Origin: Larimichthys crocea
Lineage: Eukaryota; Chordata; Actinopteri; Sciaenidae
Direction: 5' to 3'
Assembly (NCBI RefSeq): GCF_000972845.2
Contig: NC_040017.1
Span: 128,938-192,937 of the forward strand
DNA length: 64,000 nucleotides
Within the stretch, counting starts at the first letter, position 1, and the number at the start of each line of letters is the position of its first letter. This document shows positions 1 to 12,074 of this stretch, piece after piece. Made by a program: the position numbers and the translations under genes. A model generated the notes under the pieces. The model worked only from the letters and a program-made list of their open reading frames with translations. It did no database searches and had not been told where the DNA came from.

Positions 1-78
1 CTGTGCAGGCTCGCTGCCTGTTCAACGGTCAGCTGTGTGGGGAACCTGCATTTCTGCTCTATAACCAGCTGACTGCAG
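1..78 (+). CDS. sorl1: sorl1 antepenultimate coding exon (3' part)
   Basis: The reading frame begins at position 3 and reads V-Q-A-R-C-L-F-N-G through to N-Q-L-T-A, ending in phase 1 at base 78. The next bases are GTACTG, a usable splice donor. The two cysteines lie in the membrane-proximal end of the ectodomain, after the fibronectin III repeats in the known protein. The exon's left boundary is not in the window. Confidence 0.9.
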
Positions 79-1597
79 GTACTGGAACACACACACACAC
101 ACACACACTTTAAAGCGTCAGCAAAAATCACATAAACAGAACGTGGACCTGGTTTTTAACTGTATAATACATGTGACCGTTCCACCTGTCCAAGGAGCCA
201 GCGATGCCTCCCGTGCCGAGGGCCACTCAGGGGACATGGCAGCAGTGGTGGTCCCGGTCCTCTTCCTGCTGCTGCTCGGTGTGTGTGGAGGCTTGGTGGT
301 GCTCTACCTCCGACACCGCCGGCTGCAGAACAACTTCACCGCCTTCGCAAACTCCCATTATAACTCCCGCCTGGGCTCTGCCATCTTCTCCTCTGGGGAT
401 GAACTGGGTGAGAGAACCGAAATGTTTTTTTGGAGCTGTCACGTGATGCAGCAGAGATCATTAGGGTTCAGTGCCTGGCCGTTGTGCTCTGACAAGTGCA
501 ATTTACAATTTACCACTGATGAGTGGGAAGCCTGCAGGGGATCATGCCTGTAAAGTGTCAAAGGTGGGGATCTGAGGGAGAATCAAATGACAAATTTGAC
601 ACCAACAGGTCTAAAAATCACCTTCATGTGAGGAAGAGGAGGCACCCAGCAAACCAACAGGGGTGTAACAAAAAAAAAAAGATGATTAGACGAGAGCTGC
701 TATCCAAAACACACTTTACATACTGCAGCACTTTTTAAGTTGAAGATGTGTCACACCAATTCCATTGATTGATACTGCTCATCTGTCAATCAGAGCTCCA
801 CACACTCATGCAGGATTCTGTTCCTAATGTTCAGCTTCGATCTTCATTGTTAAATGCTGAAAACCTGCAAAACTAGTCGAACTTCAGAGAGACCACGTCA
901 AGATCAAAATGGAAAATCATAATTTACAGAAATATACAGAGCAGACTCGTCATCATTCAACATGTTCATGTTTTTCACTTCAGCTTTCCATTATTTTAAT
1001 ATTCTAAATATTTGAATCAATACTGACCTTCACAACAATAACAGAAAGTTACTATTTATATCTTCAAAATGTTGTTTGACAACAGTTTAATGCCCTGAAC
1101 TGAAAAAACACAATATGTATTTTGGCTGATATCATCTCAGAAGGAAAAGACAGAATCTCACAATTTAACAGAAATATTCTCATTTAAAATGAAAAATATT
1201 GACACTATCCTAATAGTCATAATGCTTCACCTTTGTGAAACTTGATTTCATCATGGAGGTTAAACAGATCTTAAAAGTCTTTAAAGGTTTATTGGGTGGA
1301 GTGTACAGTCCTTTCTGCTGCGGCTAGTGGTTCGATTCCCTTTGCGGCGTGTCATCCCTGCTTTCCTCTTCATCTGTCTCTATCAAATAAATCTCAGAAA
1401 TCTATCTTTAAAAGGTTTCTTAGTGAATTTATATATTTTTTGGAACGAGCTGAAAATCTATCATTGACACATTATCAATTTAGTGATGAGCTTTAACAGC
1501 AGCGTCCTACCCTCCCTCTTCCTCTATAGGTGATGACGATGAAGACGCCCCTATGATCAGCGGCTTCTCAGACGACGTTCCCATGGTCATCGCGTAG
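1..1597 (+). CDS. sorl1: Sortilin-related receptor SorLA/LR11, C-terminal three exons (partial)
   Basis: The joined coding sequence is 1-78, 195-407 and 1530-1597, with stop TAG at 1595-1597. Both introns are GT-AG and phase 1, so the frame stays open. The visible protein of about 119 residues contains an ectodomain end ([18 protein letters not shown]), a hydrophobic helix ([18 protein letters not shown]), a basic stop-transfer (RHRR), the motif FTAFANSHY, an acidic cluster (GDDDEDAP) and the terminus DDVPMVIA. This order and these motifs match the end of vertebrate SORL1. In that family SorLA is a type I sorting receptor (VPS10, LDL-receptor and FNIII modules) that moves cargo such as amyloid precursor protein between Golgi, endosomes and plasma membrane. 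FANSHY binds retromer and AP adaptors, and the last residues bind GGA proteins. The large N-terminal part lies left of the window. Identification is from recognition of the tail, not a database search. Confidence 0.96.
79..194 (+). other. sorl1 intron, 116 bp, with (AC)n
   Basis: This very short intron starts GTACTG and ends CTGTCCAAG. Positions 87-108 are an uninterrupted (AC)11 microsatellite beginning eight bases after the donor. The acceptor region reads AAGGAG, so two AG dinucleotides stand three bases apart (193-194 and 196-197). Confidence 0.85.
195..407 (+). CDS. sorl1: sorl1 penultimate coding exon (transmembrane segment and FANSHY)
   Basis: The exon encodes the juxtamembrane stretch G-A-S-D-A-S, one membrane helix of about 22 residues rich in V and L, the basic RHRR stop-transfer and the first half of the cytosolic tail ([20 protein letters not shown] then IFSSGDEL). 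It ends in phase 1 at base 407, followed by GTGAGA. FANSHY is the endocytosis and retromer-binding signal of the family, and its six residues are intact. If the exon starts at 198 instead of 195, one glycine is lost and the frame is unchanged. Confidence 0.94.
408..1529 (+). other. sorl1 last intron (1.1 kb)
   Basis: The donor is GTGAGA and the acceptor CTCTATAG follows a CT-rich tract (about 1508-1527). The inside is AT-rich and non-coding. The only recognisable element is a SINE-like stretch near 1294-1415. Confidence 0.85.
1294..1415 (+). repeat. tRNA-derived SINE fragment inside sorl1 intron
   Basis: The segment contains GGTTCGATTCCC (a polymerase III B-box-like sequence, 1328-1339) followed by a pyrimidine-rich body with TGTCATCCCTGC and an end reading CTATCAAATAAA. 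This layout is that of a common teleost tRNA-derived SINE, where a B box is followed by a CT-rich body and a TATCAAATAAA tail. No clear A box or target duplication is seen, so it is degenerate. Confidence 0.5.
1530..1597 (+). CDS. sorl1: sorl1 terminal coding exon
   Basis: With the last base of the previous exon it reads [22 protein letters not shown] and then TAG. It contains the acidic cluster that binds PACS1/AP1 and the C-terminal DDVPM-type GGA-binding signal known for SorLA. There are no frameshifts or substitutions in the core signals. Confidence 0.95.
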
Positions 1598-4198
1598 CAA
1601 GATGTCCGTCCATCACCTATTTCCCTCTTCCCTTCTCCCCCTTCTCTTCTTCCGCCCCCACTCCCCTTTTACTCCCCATCACTCCTCATCAGCGGCGTGG
1701 TACGTCGGAGTGAAGAGGAAAAACAGGCAGAAACGTGTCCGCCATCCCAAATCTGTCGATGGGAAACCACCCCGATTAGCAGGAAACATGAAGAAAAATG
1801 GAAAAAGAGAGAAAGAGATATTTTTCAAATATACAATGCACTTTTTTTGGATGCGCAATAACTTATTTTTTATAATATTAAATATATATATGTGTGGGGT
1901 CAAAAAAGGACTGTGAGGAAGAGGTGGACACTGAAGCAAACTGTGAAGGATTTGAGTTTGTCGAGTGCGCCAGGGAAAGTATGACCCTATTTGTAATGCA
2001 AACTCACTATCCATAGGAGTGGTTCATTGCTTAAAGCCAAAATAAGCATCCAGAGACTGGAATATAGAATGCAAACGACACACACATTGAAAAAAACAAA
2101 GCAAATATATAGGAAAATGCTGTATACGATATGTACAAATGGAAGATATCAGAATAGTAATAGTTACATATTTTGGGAATAGTACGGCGAGTACTATAGC
2201 AGTGTATGTAACAGTGGTGTCCAGTGTGAGGCAGGAGTTTCATGTTTCATCCTTTACAGAATCTCAATTGTTTGAATGATCACCAGTTTAGAAACTGCTG
2301 ATTCTTATAAACACATTAACTTTAACACTCAACCAAACAGCTCAGTGATTGGATTTAGTGGCATCGTGCAGTGTCCTCATAGATACACCTTTATTTTCCA
2401 CCACCAGCACACTGTTGTATGTCTGTATGTAGAGGCAACACATGATAGGAGAGTATCTCTGGCTTTGAGGAGGGAAGAATCCCTCACCGCATTGTTGAGA
2501 TCATCAGAACTATTTGTAAATATTGGCTTTTAATTATGTCCTCTCCTTGTAATGCTGCACCATATCATTCTGTAAAATGTGTGTTTGTTTTTATTTTTTT
2601 ATTTTATTTTTTTTGTTTGTTTTAATCGTTCAGGACCACAAATTATCGGCCCCAGAATTTTGCCATAGCTGTAGTCGTAGAAGAAGTGGGTTCTCAGGGA
2701 ACTGTGTCGGAGCGGACACCAGCGCAGCACCACCATCACCACCATGGCTTAGGCAGCACTGTCCATCTACTGTTGAACAGGTCCACAAACCTTTTTGAAG
2801 AGGTACTGGATGAGCTGTGGGTGGAATGACTGGCACACACGCAGATTTTATTGTCAGTAGTTGTGATGAAGAGTCAGATTCAGGCTCCCCATCTGGTTTA
2901 GAAAAAAGATTTAAAGGGTTAATTCAAACAAAATCACAGAAAGACATGTTTGAACCCACAGTCGTACTAAGTCTTGAAGTTGCATCAAGTCATGTGTCTT
3001 TCCAGAAACATTTTTGCTACCCGAGATCCATTTTCTGATTCAGACGCTCTCCTTTCACGCTGCAGTTCATCTGTTTTATTAGTTAGCCGGAGTTAGCACC
3101 TTGATCACCTCAGAAAGTGGAACCATTTTTTTGGTCAGCTGGCAAAGATAACCAGTATTAAGCTAGCAGGCTGCTAATGTGCTCGCCAGCATGAGTCAGC
3201 CACAATAGACAACCAAGCTAGCTTGTAGTCCAGCTAGCAAAAATAAACCAATTAATTTTAGTATGTCAGCTAGCTGCTAGCCATTAGCATAGTTAGTCTG
3301 TCACTAAACTGCAAACCATGCTGTATGAGACATAAAGCTGGGTCATGTACGGCTAACATGCTAGCTCACACTTTTTGTTCTCTTTTTTTTTTTTTTTCAA
3401 AATAAATTGTATTTAAAATGAATTGTTTTTTACAATAATACAAAAGTGCTTTTCTTTGGAATTATCTTCTGGTACCTGAAGAAAATGCAGTGACAGTTTG
3501 AACAAAACAAACAAAAAATTTTAATTCTTTCATAAAAAGCTCTATGATCTCTCAAAGGTCAGTTTCATCAAGTTAGTAATGCAAATTTCAGCACTGTTTT
3601 TTTTTTAGCAACAAACAGATCTTTCTGTTACAAACGTCGGTGTGAATGGGCCCTGACAGGGAACTGTTTCTGGAAAGAGTTTTTACACTGAGTTGAACAT
3701 CACAAATGAAATTTCGAATCAACTGCATGTGTGGACGCTGACTGTGGGTATGTGACCAAACGTGTTTTCTTTCATTTCGTTTGGATCCTTGAAGTTAACG
3801 ATGAGACCGATCTTTAGACAGAGCAGAGATGACACCCTGAGAGGACTCGTCTCTCTGCATGTACAGAATCTAACTGTTGCACGTCCATTTTTTAGGAATC
3901 GTCGTCCTTGTTCTGCTCCTGTCCCCCCCCTCCACCCTGACCCTGTACTGTAGTCCATTAACTGATATTTTGTGTTTTGCCTCTCGGCTTGAGCCATTTG
4001 AACTGATGGTGTTCTGCTTTCTATTGACCTTGTTCTTGTTTTGTTTGTAAAGACGTCTTCATGAATGTATTTTATATCTGTACTTTTGATGGTACTGTCC
4101 CAGCTCATTATGCTACTCTCACCACCTGTGAAGTTAATCCACGCTCTCTGGTTTGGCCCTCCCTGCAATGAATTAGTAACTCTTTCCACTGTGGAGAA

Positions 4199-4237
<39 letters not shown>

Positions 4238-5060
4238 TCTGTAGACCGGCTTCTGCAGACCGATCTTAGCTGTTCCAACCTGAGCCCAGTTCATTAACCC
4301 AGAGCAACAAACTGTTTCTGTCAGGTAAAGCCCAGATATTTCCTGCATCATCTTTCTTTCACCGTCTCCTCCTTCCCCGGATCATTAAACGGTGTCTGTA
4401 CTGACATTTAGTGTTTCCTCAAGACTTAAGCTTAATTTCCCGTGGCTCCACACCCTCTTCATGACGTACTTTGTTCGGTTTTCTTGGCCTTAAAAACAGA
4501 TTTTCTGGCGTTATTATATATATATTTTTTTTTTTTGCTCTGTGGAGTTTCTTTTTTCTGATTTGCCACATAATGCCTTATCAGAACACATTGGGTTTCT
4601 ATGTGATGTACATGAAGTGCACATGCATGCATACACAGTCACACAAACACACACACACACACAGCCCACACACAAGGCCAAGGAGGCTGAAGAGGTGGTT
4701 ACTGTTAGGGCATTTGGTTAATTTTGTCAGATCACTGCTCTTTTCTGTGTCAGCTGCTGTGATGCAGCCTCTTCCTCTTTTTTTTCAGTCAGGTTTTACA
4801 CGTGTACAAAGTATAATTATTGGTTATTATGTGACCGTTAGCTCCCCACTTGTCTTAAAGTCGACTCTTGTCAAATAGTTTGTTTCAAAATGTCGTCGGG
4901 CACAGAGTGTGATCATTTTGGACTTGGCCATGTTTGAAGATGTTAATGTCTTGCTTGCTTATCTCGGAGGTTGCAAGAACAACGAGATGTTTGGAGAAAC
5001 AGTGTGAGGTGTTTTAAAAACCACTTATACTGAAATAAACTTGCTGAAAATCAAAAGTGT
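1598..5060 (+). other. sorl1: sorl1 3' untranslated region (inferred)
   Basis: The region starts after the sorl1 stop and ends shortly after the AATAAA at 5034-5039, which is followed by a GT-rich stretch. Known vertebrate SORL1 messages have a multi-kilobase 3' UTR, so about 3.4 kb is plausible. It holds a 32-base T run (4203-4234), a C run near 3924-3931, a CA-rich tract (about 4634-4675) and a cluster of GCTAGC sites (3162-3365). A 210-codon frame on the opposite strand (3719-4351) crosses the T run as poly-lysine and looks fortuitous. Earlier AATAAA-like sites (for example near 3401) mean shorter isoforms are possible. Confidence 0.6.
5034..5039 (+). promoter_or_regulatory. Polyadenylation signal AATAAA of sorl1
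   Basis: A canonical AATAAA is followed after about 15 bases by TGTCGTCTCTTTCTTTGTAATG, a GU/U-rich downstream element. It is the best-formed signal downstream of the stop codon before the sequence becomes AT-rich intergenic DNA. Confidence 0.6.
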
Positions 5061-8000
5061 CGTCTCTTTCTTTGTAATGTCCGTGACAGAAATGTAGAAA
5101 TGAAAGGAGTTCTTCTGTTTTCTGTCTGAGGAACGCAGAGAGAAGATATGAGTTCCTGTATGATCAAACTAGAAGTGCCCAAAGATTGAGAGATAATGAT
5201 AATATGGAGCAGTAAATTAATATGAGCAATAAAAACTATTATAAATAAATTATACAATTGAAATGGTACATAATGAAATGCAATAATTCTGTTTCCTCAT
5301 TTATTCATATAAAAAGTAGCATAAAAAAATAAAATATTGTAAGTAATCACATTTGATTTACAAATCTTTTTAAATATAAATTTGTCATTTTCAATCTCAA
5401 TTCATTGATTCACAGTGACACTTTAACATTTACATGTTCCATTTTGTTTCTTTTCGACCATGAATATGAACTGACCTCCAACCTAACTCATGTCGTCTGG
5501 CCAATCAGAGCTCCCACTGAAAGAAATATCTAAAAATGTGTTGAACAAGTGCACAAGGACTTGATGAACTAATCATCTAACTAACGAGAATGTGAGTCAA
5601 TAATTATAATTTATAATGATTGATTGGAGTTATGTATCAAGCAAAAATGCCAAAAAACAAACAAACTATCTTCAGCTTAAATATGAGACCCTGCTGCCTG
5701 TCTGCTTGATATCATCGTAAACTGAATATCTTTGAACTTTGGACTGTTGCTTTGACAATGAGCGTTCAAAAACTTTGGGCACCCATTGTTACAATATACT
5801 CTTAAATATAGTTCTGTGCTTGGATTCATCACACCCAGATAAACCCAGAAATCTTCATCCAACCAACTTCAACATAATTTAAGTCACGAAGTGGGGTCGT
5901 GATGGCAGCAGGTTTAGCAGGATGCTCAATGCACCGCTCCATCTTGGGCTCCATTTTTGCGTCACTCGTGAACAAGATGCAGAGATCCTTGAACTCCTAT
6001 GCTTGAGTTGAAATTCAAAAAGGAGTTCAAATATTGTGTCAAGTGTCACTTCACAAATGTAAGTTCAATAATAACTCTTTGCCATTAGTTGCGGCTGCTG
6101 GAATCTAAGCTGATGAGAGTCACAAAACTCAATAAGCTCAAATAAGCTAAAACCCTCCGTAGAGTGATGGGAGAAGTTCAGACTCAGGTGAGTATTCTCT
6201 GTGTGTTCATCACTACAAGTGACCCCTGTCACACTACACATAGTAGTGGTTTGTTCCATTGTCCGTATAAAAATATTGATTGGTGCAGCTCAAAGTCACG
6301 TTTTATGGCTGGAAACATGACTAACGGGGGGCTGAGAGGATCATTGAACAACATAAGTGACTCAGTGATGGCTTGGTTCGTTTCTGGCTCTCAAAACCAA
6401 GTTTCCAGTCCAGTCTCTGTTTAAGAACAAAGAGTTGTCTGTATTCATGCCTGTCATTGAAAGGACTCGTACAGTAATACACGTCTTTCCGAAAATTTCA
6501 CATCTTACAGCCTATCACTTGGGATAGATGAACTTCTTAGTCATCACGCAGGATTCAGGTGGGTCACTGGTGCTCTGTTAAACCAAGAAAACTTAAGGTC
6601 AAACAGCTTAGAATACATTAACCTTTCTCATTTCAGCTCAACACGTCCATGGTATAAAGAGGCTGTTTTCAGGAAATAAGGCCATTTTGTCTGCAGAGGT
6701 AGCTGCAGAGTCCAAAGATAAAGTGAAGGACCAAGGGTAAGAGAAAATATGATGTTTAAAACCTCAAGGTCTCCTGGAATATTCAAAAAGAACAACAGTT
6801 ACTGTGCCCAATGCAGAGCCAACACAGACAAACGTTTGAGTCTGTACAAGCATCGAACAGCACGACCCATACATTCCTGGCTAAACAGTAGCAGATTTCT
6901 GGTGGATGTAGTGTATCCATATGTACCCTCTCTTCCTTGGCACACACATAAAGGGATAGTTCAGCCAGTTTGTATTCCATTATCATACGTTTGGAGCTTT
7001 TTAAGAGACCAAATGGCAAAAAAATGAAAAATAAGGACAGTAAATATCAAAAAAGCAGAGACAATTATTATCCTGTCCATGGCTCCAAAATCACAAGACC
7101 TACTCTTAATGCAATAATGCAATCAGTCAGAGAGCCTTCTCTAAGCTCAAAGATCCAAAATAATGTTTTAAAAATGTGCGCAGCCGATGAGACAATCAGG
7201 ACAGAAAGGTGTGTGGACCATTGAAAAGACAAATAAGGAAGTTTACCTGCTTTTATTTGGCACTTCACTGGTAAATATCCACATCTTTATAACTCTAAAT
7301 GTAAAGTCACCAAACACAATCTGTCAAATATCCTCTGGAGACACAGAAGAGATTAATCAAGTGTTTTCCACTAAAGGAAAATGACCCAAGGTCCTTTACT
7401 CAATTTAGCAATACCTCATAATTAAAAATACTCAATACGTAAAAGTTCTACATAACACATCTTCCATGTGGATGTTTAGTTCAAAGTCGAGTCCAAGTCC
7501 ACTTTACACTTTGTGTTCTAAGTCCAAAATAGGTCCGTTCACTGGTCCAAACACGCCTTCCTCTCCGGCTTAACCCTCTATCAGGTGAGGAACCATATAT
7601 GGTCACTTCCACAGGCTTTTAAAATGGTGCCCCACGTCTCTCAGTGAAGGAGCAGAATCACGTGACTTTCTCCAGCCAATCAGTGAATGTCAGGCTACGT
7701 CGAAGTGTGGCCTCCAATGGATCCTACTTTAACCCTAACTCTCACATTTTTTGATATTTTGAAATAAGTGTCATAAGTTCCTTAAGACGTGTCTGATTGT
7801 TAATTTGGAAATAAATGTTTTTTACGCTAGGTGGGCGAATGAATATAGTACCTTCTTTGACTTTGATTTGTAGCCTTTTAAATTAATGTCTTCTTATAAC
7901 CACCAATAACACTCCAGGGTTGATTTTTTTTTTTTTAAAGTATTTTAATGAGTACCCCATAAAGGGTTAACTCATGCCTCTATAAAAGTATTAAGATTAA

Positions 8001-10353
8001 AAGATGCTTAAAATGCCAAAAGTAATTATTAGGTAGAATGAGAGATTGGTATTAGAATAGTGTTAGGTAGCATTGTATTGATGATATGTTTAGCATCTTT
8101 AATGTAGCTGTCGCATCAGTGAACAGTGGAGTAAAAAGCAGCACCTCATCAGCACAACACTGCACACACTGACTGAGTGAGTGCTGGCTAATGATGAGCG
8201 GAGGGGTGTGTGTGTGTGGAGTGTGTGTTTGTTGAGCAGTCCTATCCTGCCCTGGTCAAGAGGTGAATGTTATTGAAGCACCCACACAGAGCGCACTGTT
8301 GGATGAAGTGAATGAAGCCAGGAATAGTTCTGTTTGGTCTACATGTAAGTAATGGGTGAGACTTCATGGTTGAAGCTGAAACTGGGCTGCATTCACTTCA
8401 TCTGGACCTGCCGAGGAACCAGGTCCACTTTGGACAACAGCATTCATGGAGCTCAGAGAGTCAGAAGCAGCCACCAGGGGGCAGGAGAGCCTCTGCTGCA
8501 GCTATGTCATATCAGGTGACAATTCATTAAAGATGCATTTCAGCTGGATCTGTGTCATTTTACTACTGCCTCTAGATCAGTGTGTATGGCTTAGGAGAAC
8601 CTTTGTGAACAAGTTTCTTGTTTTCATCCGAAATCCTTCAGTGAGGCTGTGAATCAGCACATCTGTAGGCCGCGAATCATACGTGAGGTTTTTGCTCCAA
8701 AACGACCTGCAGAGTGTTGTGTTACGTCACCAGATGTTGGACCAGATGTTGATGGAGGAGACAGGAGACCCTCGGCACTAAAGAGGAGCTGAGTGTGATG
8801 TGATAGCTTCACTCTGAAAGCATTAAATCAGCTCAGTAACTGCCCCTCAAATACACACATACGAGTCTGCCTTTAAGACATATTCCAGAGTCTGTTACTG
8901 CATTTGTGTCTGTAAAGTCAGTGTCACATATTTTGGTTATATTTACTTATTTATTACTTATTTATTTTTGCTATACTAGCTGCAGGGATGGATTGTTGTT
9001 TGTCTGGTCCAGTAAATATCATATTTGCATTTGCAGTGTCTTTATGTGGTCAGGAAGTGAATAGTTAGATCTTTCCAGATTGTAGGAGGCAGTAGCAGAG
9101 AGTGTGCTAACATACAGTACATGTTTATCCTGGTAGGGCCAGCCTGGTCTCACACTCAGCCGTTGCCACCCTCATATGTACCTGTCTGATGCCGTCTCCT
9201 AATCCTGCAGCATGTTCCCAAAAAGAAATAAGAAAACCATTGTCTGCAGCATTTATCATTCAAAACTGGGCATTGTCGAACTGAGTAATCATTTCAGTTC
9301 TGACATTAAAGGTCAACTTTGTTTGTAAAAACATGAACTAGAATACAGATTACAGAATTTCATGCACGTGGCCCTATATTTGAAGTATTTTACTTGATCA
9401 CCGGGCTCTGCAGCTCCTCTGAACTGAAGATATTTGGGATTAAAGATTACTAATTATCAAAGCTGCGCACAGATATGATATACTGTGTATTTGTCACTGA
9501 TTCAAATCTTTGTTTTAGTTATTTATTAGCACACTTTCAAAATTGAAAATGTGTCTGAAAAAAACAGGCGTGCTTCACATTCATTGTGTTTGACATTCCT
9601 GCTGGTGGTGTGAATCCAGATCTTCCTCTTTACGGGACACACTCTTCGTGTCACTGAGGTGTTTGGCTGTGTTAGCTAGAGAGGTAGCTAAGACTTGTTC
9701 ATGTGAACATATTGAGACGAATGTGACTTATTCAGATGTATATGTTGGAATTTTATTTACAGGTCGTCTCACTGGTTAATCCATTCATTGTTCATCATTT
9801 TCACAACTTCAGAAGACGGCAACGGCAACAACAACGTCGTACATGGCCGAGCATGCGGCATTTTGTTTTCACCTCCTGGACACTGGTCTCTGTGTTCCTG
9901 TGAGGCTTATCACAAAGTAACAAAAGTCTGGATGATATGGAGATTTCATTTGTTCAAATTTGAGTTGAATTATATAACTGTTCAAATTTTTTTTTTTTTC
10001 ATTTGAGTTCTTTGTTAATGTCAGCGCGCTATCATTTATTTTGTAGATATAATATTTACATGATAGTTTAACATGTTAGCATGCTCAGCATTCAAAAACC
10101 TAGAATTAGCTGAGGGGCCTGTCTTTTATTAGACCTGAAAAACAAAAAAGCTTTGAGTATTTTTAGGACAGCGTGCCTCTGCATGAGGACTTTAAACTGC
10201 TGTCCTGTGGGAGTTGATCCTCGATGCTTTTGGTAAAAAAAAATTTAAAAAAAAACTTTTAAAAAGATGTTTGGGATCATAACCCTGAACGTGTAAATGT
10301 TTTCACTTCTACTTTTTCTGAGACTACTTTATTCAGGTTTCTATGTTTTAGGT

Positions 10354-10354
<1 letters not shown>
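5061..10354. other. Intergenic, no gene seen (5.1-10.4 kb)
   Basis: This is mostly AT-rich unique-looking sequence with short scattered frames under 100 codons and no domain I recognise. It contains a LINE coding relic (5921-6011), an AAAGGGATAGTTCA motif at about 6951 that resembles the terminus of common fish DNA repeats, and short GT runs near 8200. No CpG-rich promoter-like region is visible. Confidence 0.6.
5921..6011 (-). pseudogene. LINE reverse transcriptase relic (thumb-region motif)
   Basis: Read on the - strand this translates as E-F-K-D-L-C-I-L-F-T-S-D-A-K-M-E, which corresponds to the EFKYLGxLFTSDGKME motif found after the palm domain of many fish LINE reverse transcriptases. 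Only about 30 codons remain readable. It appears to be an old, truncated non-LTR element of a different clade from the L2 copies elsewhere in the window. Confidence 0.6.

Positions 10355-10408
<54 letters not shown>
10355..10408. repeat. (GT)n microsatellite, about 54 bp
   Basis: This is an uninterrupted GT dinucleotide run. Confidence 0.97.
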
Positions 10409-10411
<3 letters not shown>

Positions 10412-10538
10412 CTTGCTGAACAAACAGTAGTAAATCTGTCTTTGACTTTGAACACTTTAAGTTGGATTCATCAGGGAGCTGCTGGTTAGTAATGCAGCCA
10501 CCGGTCATTGGTCAGAAAGGGTCAGACTGCAGCCCAAA

Positions 10539-10590
10539 CACACACACACCACACACACACATACCATACACACACCACAACAACAACAAA
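10539..10590. repeat. Imperfect CA/CAA low-complexity tract
   Basis: ACACACACACACC-type units interrupted by CCAT and ending in CAACAACAACAA. Confidence 0.9.
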
Positions 10591-12074
10591 CCACCCGTCT
10601 CACTCTCCAAAGGTCAAGAGGTGGTCAAGAGGTTCCTGACTGTTTCTGATTGGCCAGGGTCAAAGGTCAACAGACTGGAGGTGGACAGTGTGAGGTCAAG
10701 AACAGGTGGAAGCCTGAGAGGGCAGAGAAGAACAATGCAGAGAGGACTCCGCCTCACAAAGCCTGACGGTCCTCGGAGCGTTGCTTTGCCATCATGCTCC
10801 ACTGAACGACAATCAGCATGCCAGTAAAGGAGGATTACACTGGTTTGAACAGAAGCTCAGCCTGGACACGTGCTTTTCTACACTCACTGATATGGAGAGG
10901 GGTAGACCTGGATCAGTCCCTTCTCATTACTAAACACATGAACACATCTGGCAGTTATATCCATGTACTGTTGGCATGTGCACTTTCTGGAAGCTTGTTG
11001 ATTTTAATGCATCTGTTGTGAAGATAAGACCTGCTGGAAGATGATTATTGCCTTTTAACTTGCTTTTAACTTTATGAACTAAATATTCTTTCTGCACTCC
11101 TGATCATCAGAAATTTCAGATTTCCTATTAGATTTAATATTTGCTTTAAAATTAACAAATAAAAAACAAATGTTGAGTGAACATGTTGGAGTTTGATGAT
11201 TTTTCTGAACCTTTTTAAGTCTAGATACAAATTTTTAATACAAATATGGACAAAACATTTAAATAACCTTGTCCTGTAGAAGGTATGTTTAGACACTACT
11301 AACAGCAAATACATTGGAGTGCACCATAATGCTTCCTGAAATACATTCCTATAATATCTATCGTAAACCTCATATGAATGCAGAATCAGTAGAGGAAGAC
11401 TTTTCCTGGTTTTCCTGTCAGGCAGCTGGGAGAGTCTTAGCCCAGATATCACTGGCCACACCTGAGGTCCAGGCCGTTGTCCTCAGATGCTAAATCATAA
11501 TCAACAGGTTCAGACTGAATAATAATAAACTGTAATCAGTGGCTGTACTCATTAAAGGTGACGGTCTTATCAATTTTCTTTTAAAACATGAATTTGGATC
11601 ATTTTGTCCATGTCAGCATTTCAGTGATTTACATAATGAAATGTCTTGACAATGCCAACAATGTCCTATTCTTAACCCCAAAGGTGGATATTTTCTAGAC
11701 TAATATCTCATGTTCTTCTAGTTGTATTATTTATGCCTTTATTGTACCATTTGAAAAATGTTTCTGCTCAAAGTGATACCTTTTACTTGAATGCATGAAT
11801 GCAAGCTGTGCAGTCCTAAACAGATCTATTGGTGCGTTCCTGGAGTGTTCAGTGGGGATTTCCTTAGCAACGAAAGGTTAAACAAAGGTGGTGATGTGGG
11901 TGTACGTCAGTGTGTCTATTTACTAGATTTGAACCTTTATTTAAGAATGCAATTTGCCCTAAGATTAGAATGACTGACACATTACAGCATACATTTAGTT
12001 ACAGATACTACAAAGTGAGGGGGCAAAGGACACCCAGCAACTGTAGTTATCTATAGCTATAACAAGAGTCTACA

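Noticed and set aside
204..553. Other frames across the sorl1 membrane exon (204-446, 227-442 and run-on 143-553)
   Set aside because: The correct frame is fixed by the SORL1 tail motifs and by phase-1 splice sites at 195 and 407. The others are shadows or intron read-through.
3719..4351. 210-codon open frame on the - strand
   Set aside because: It lies antisense in the sorl1 3' UTR, includes poly-lysine from the T32 run, and shows no domain or splice structure.
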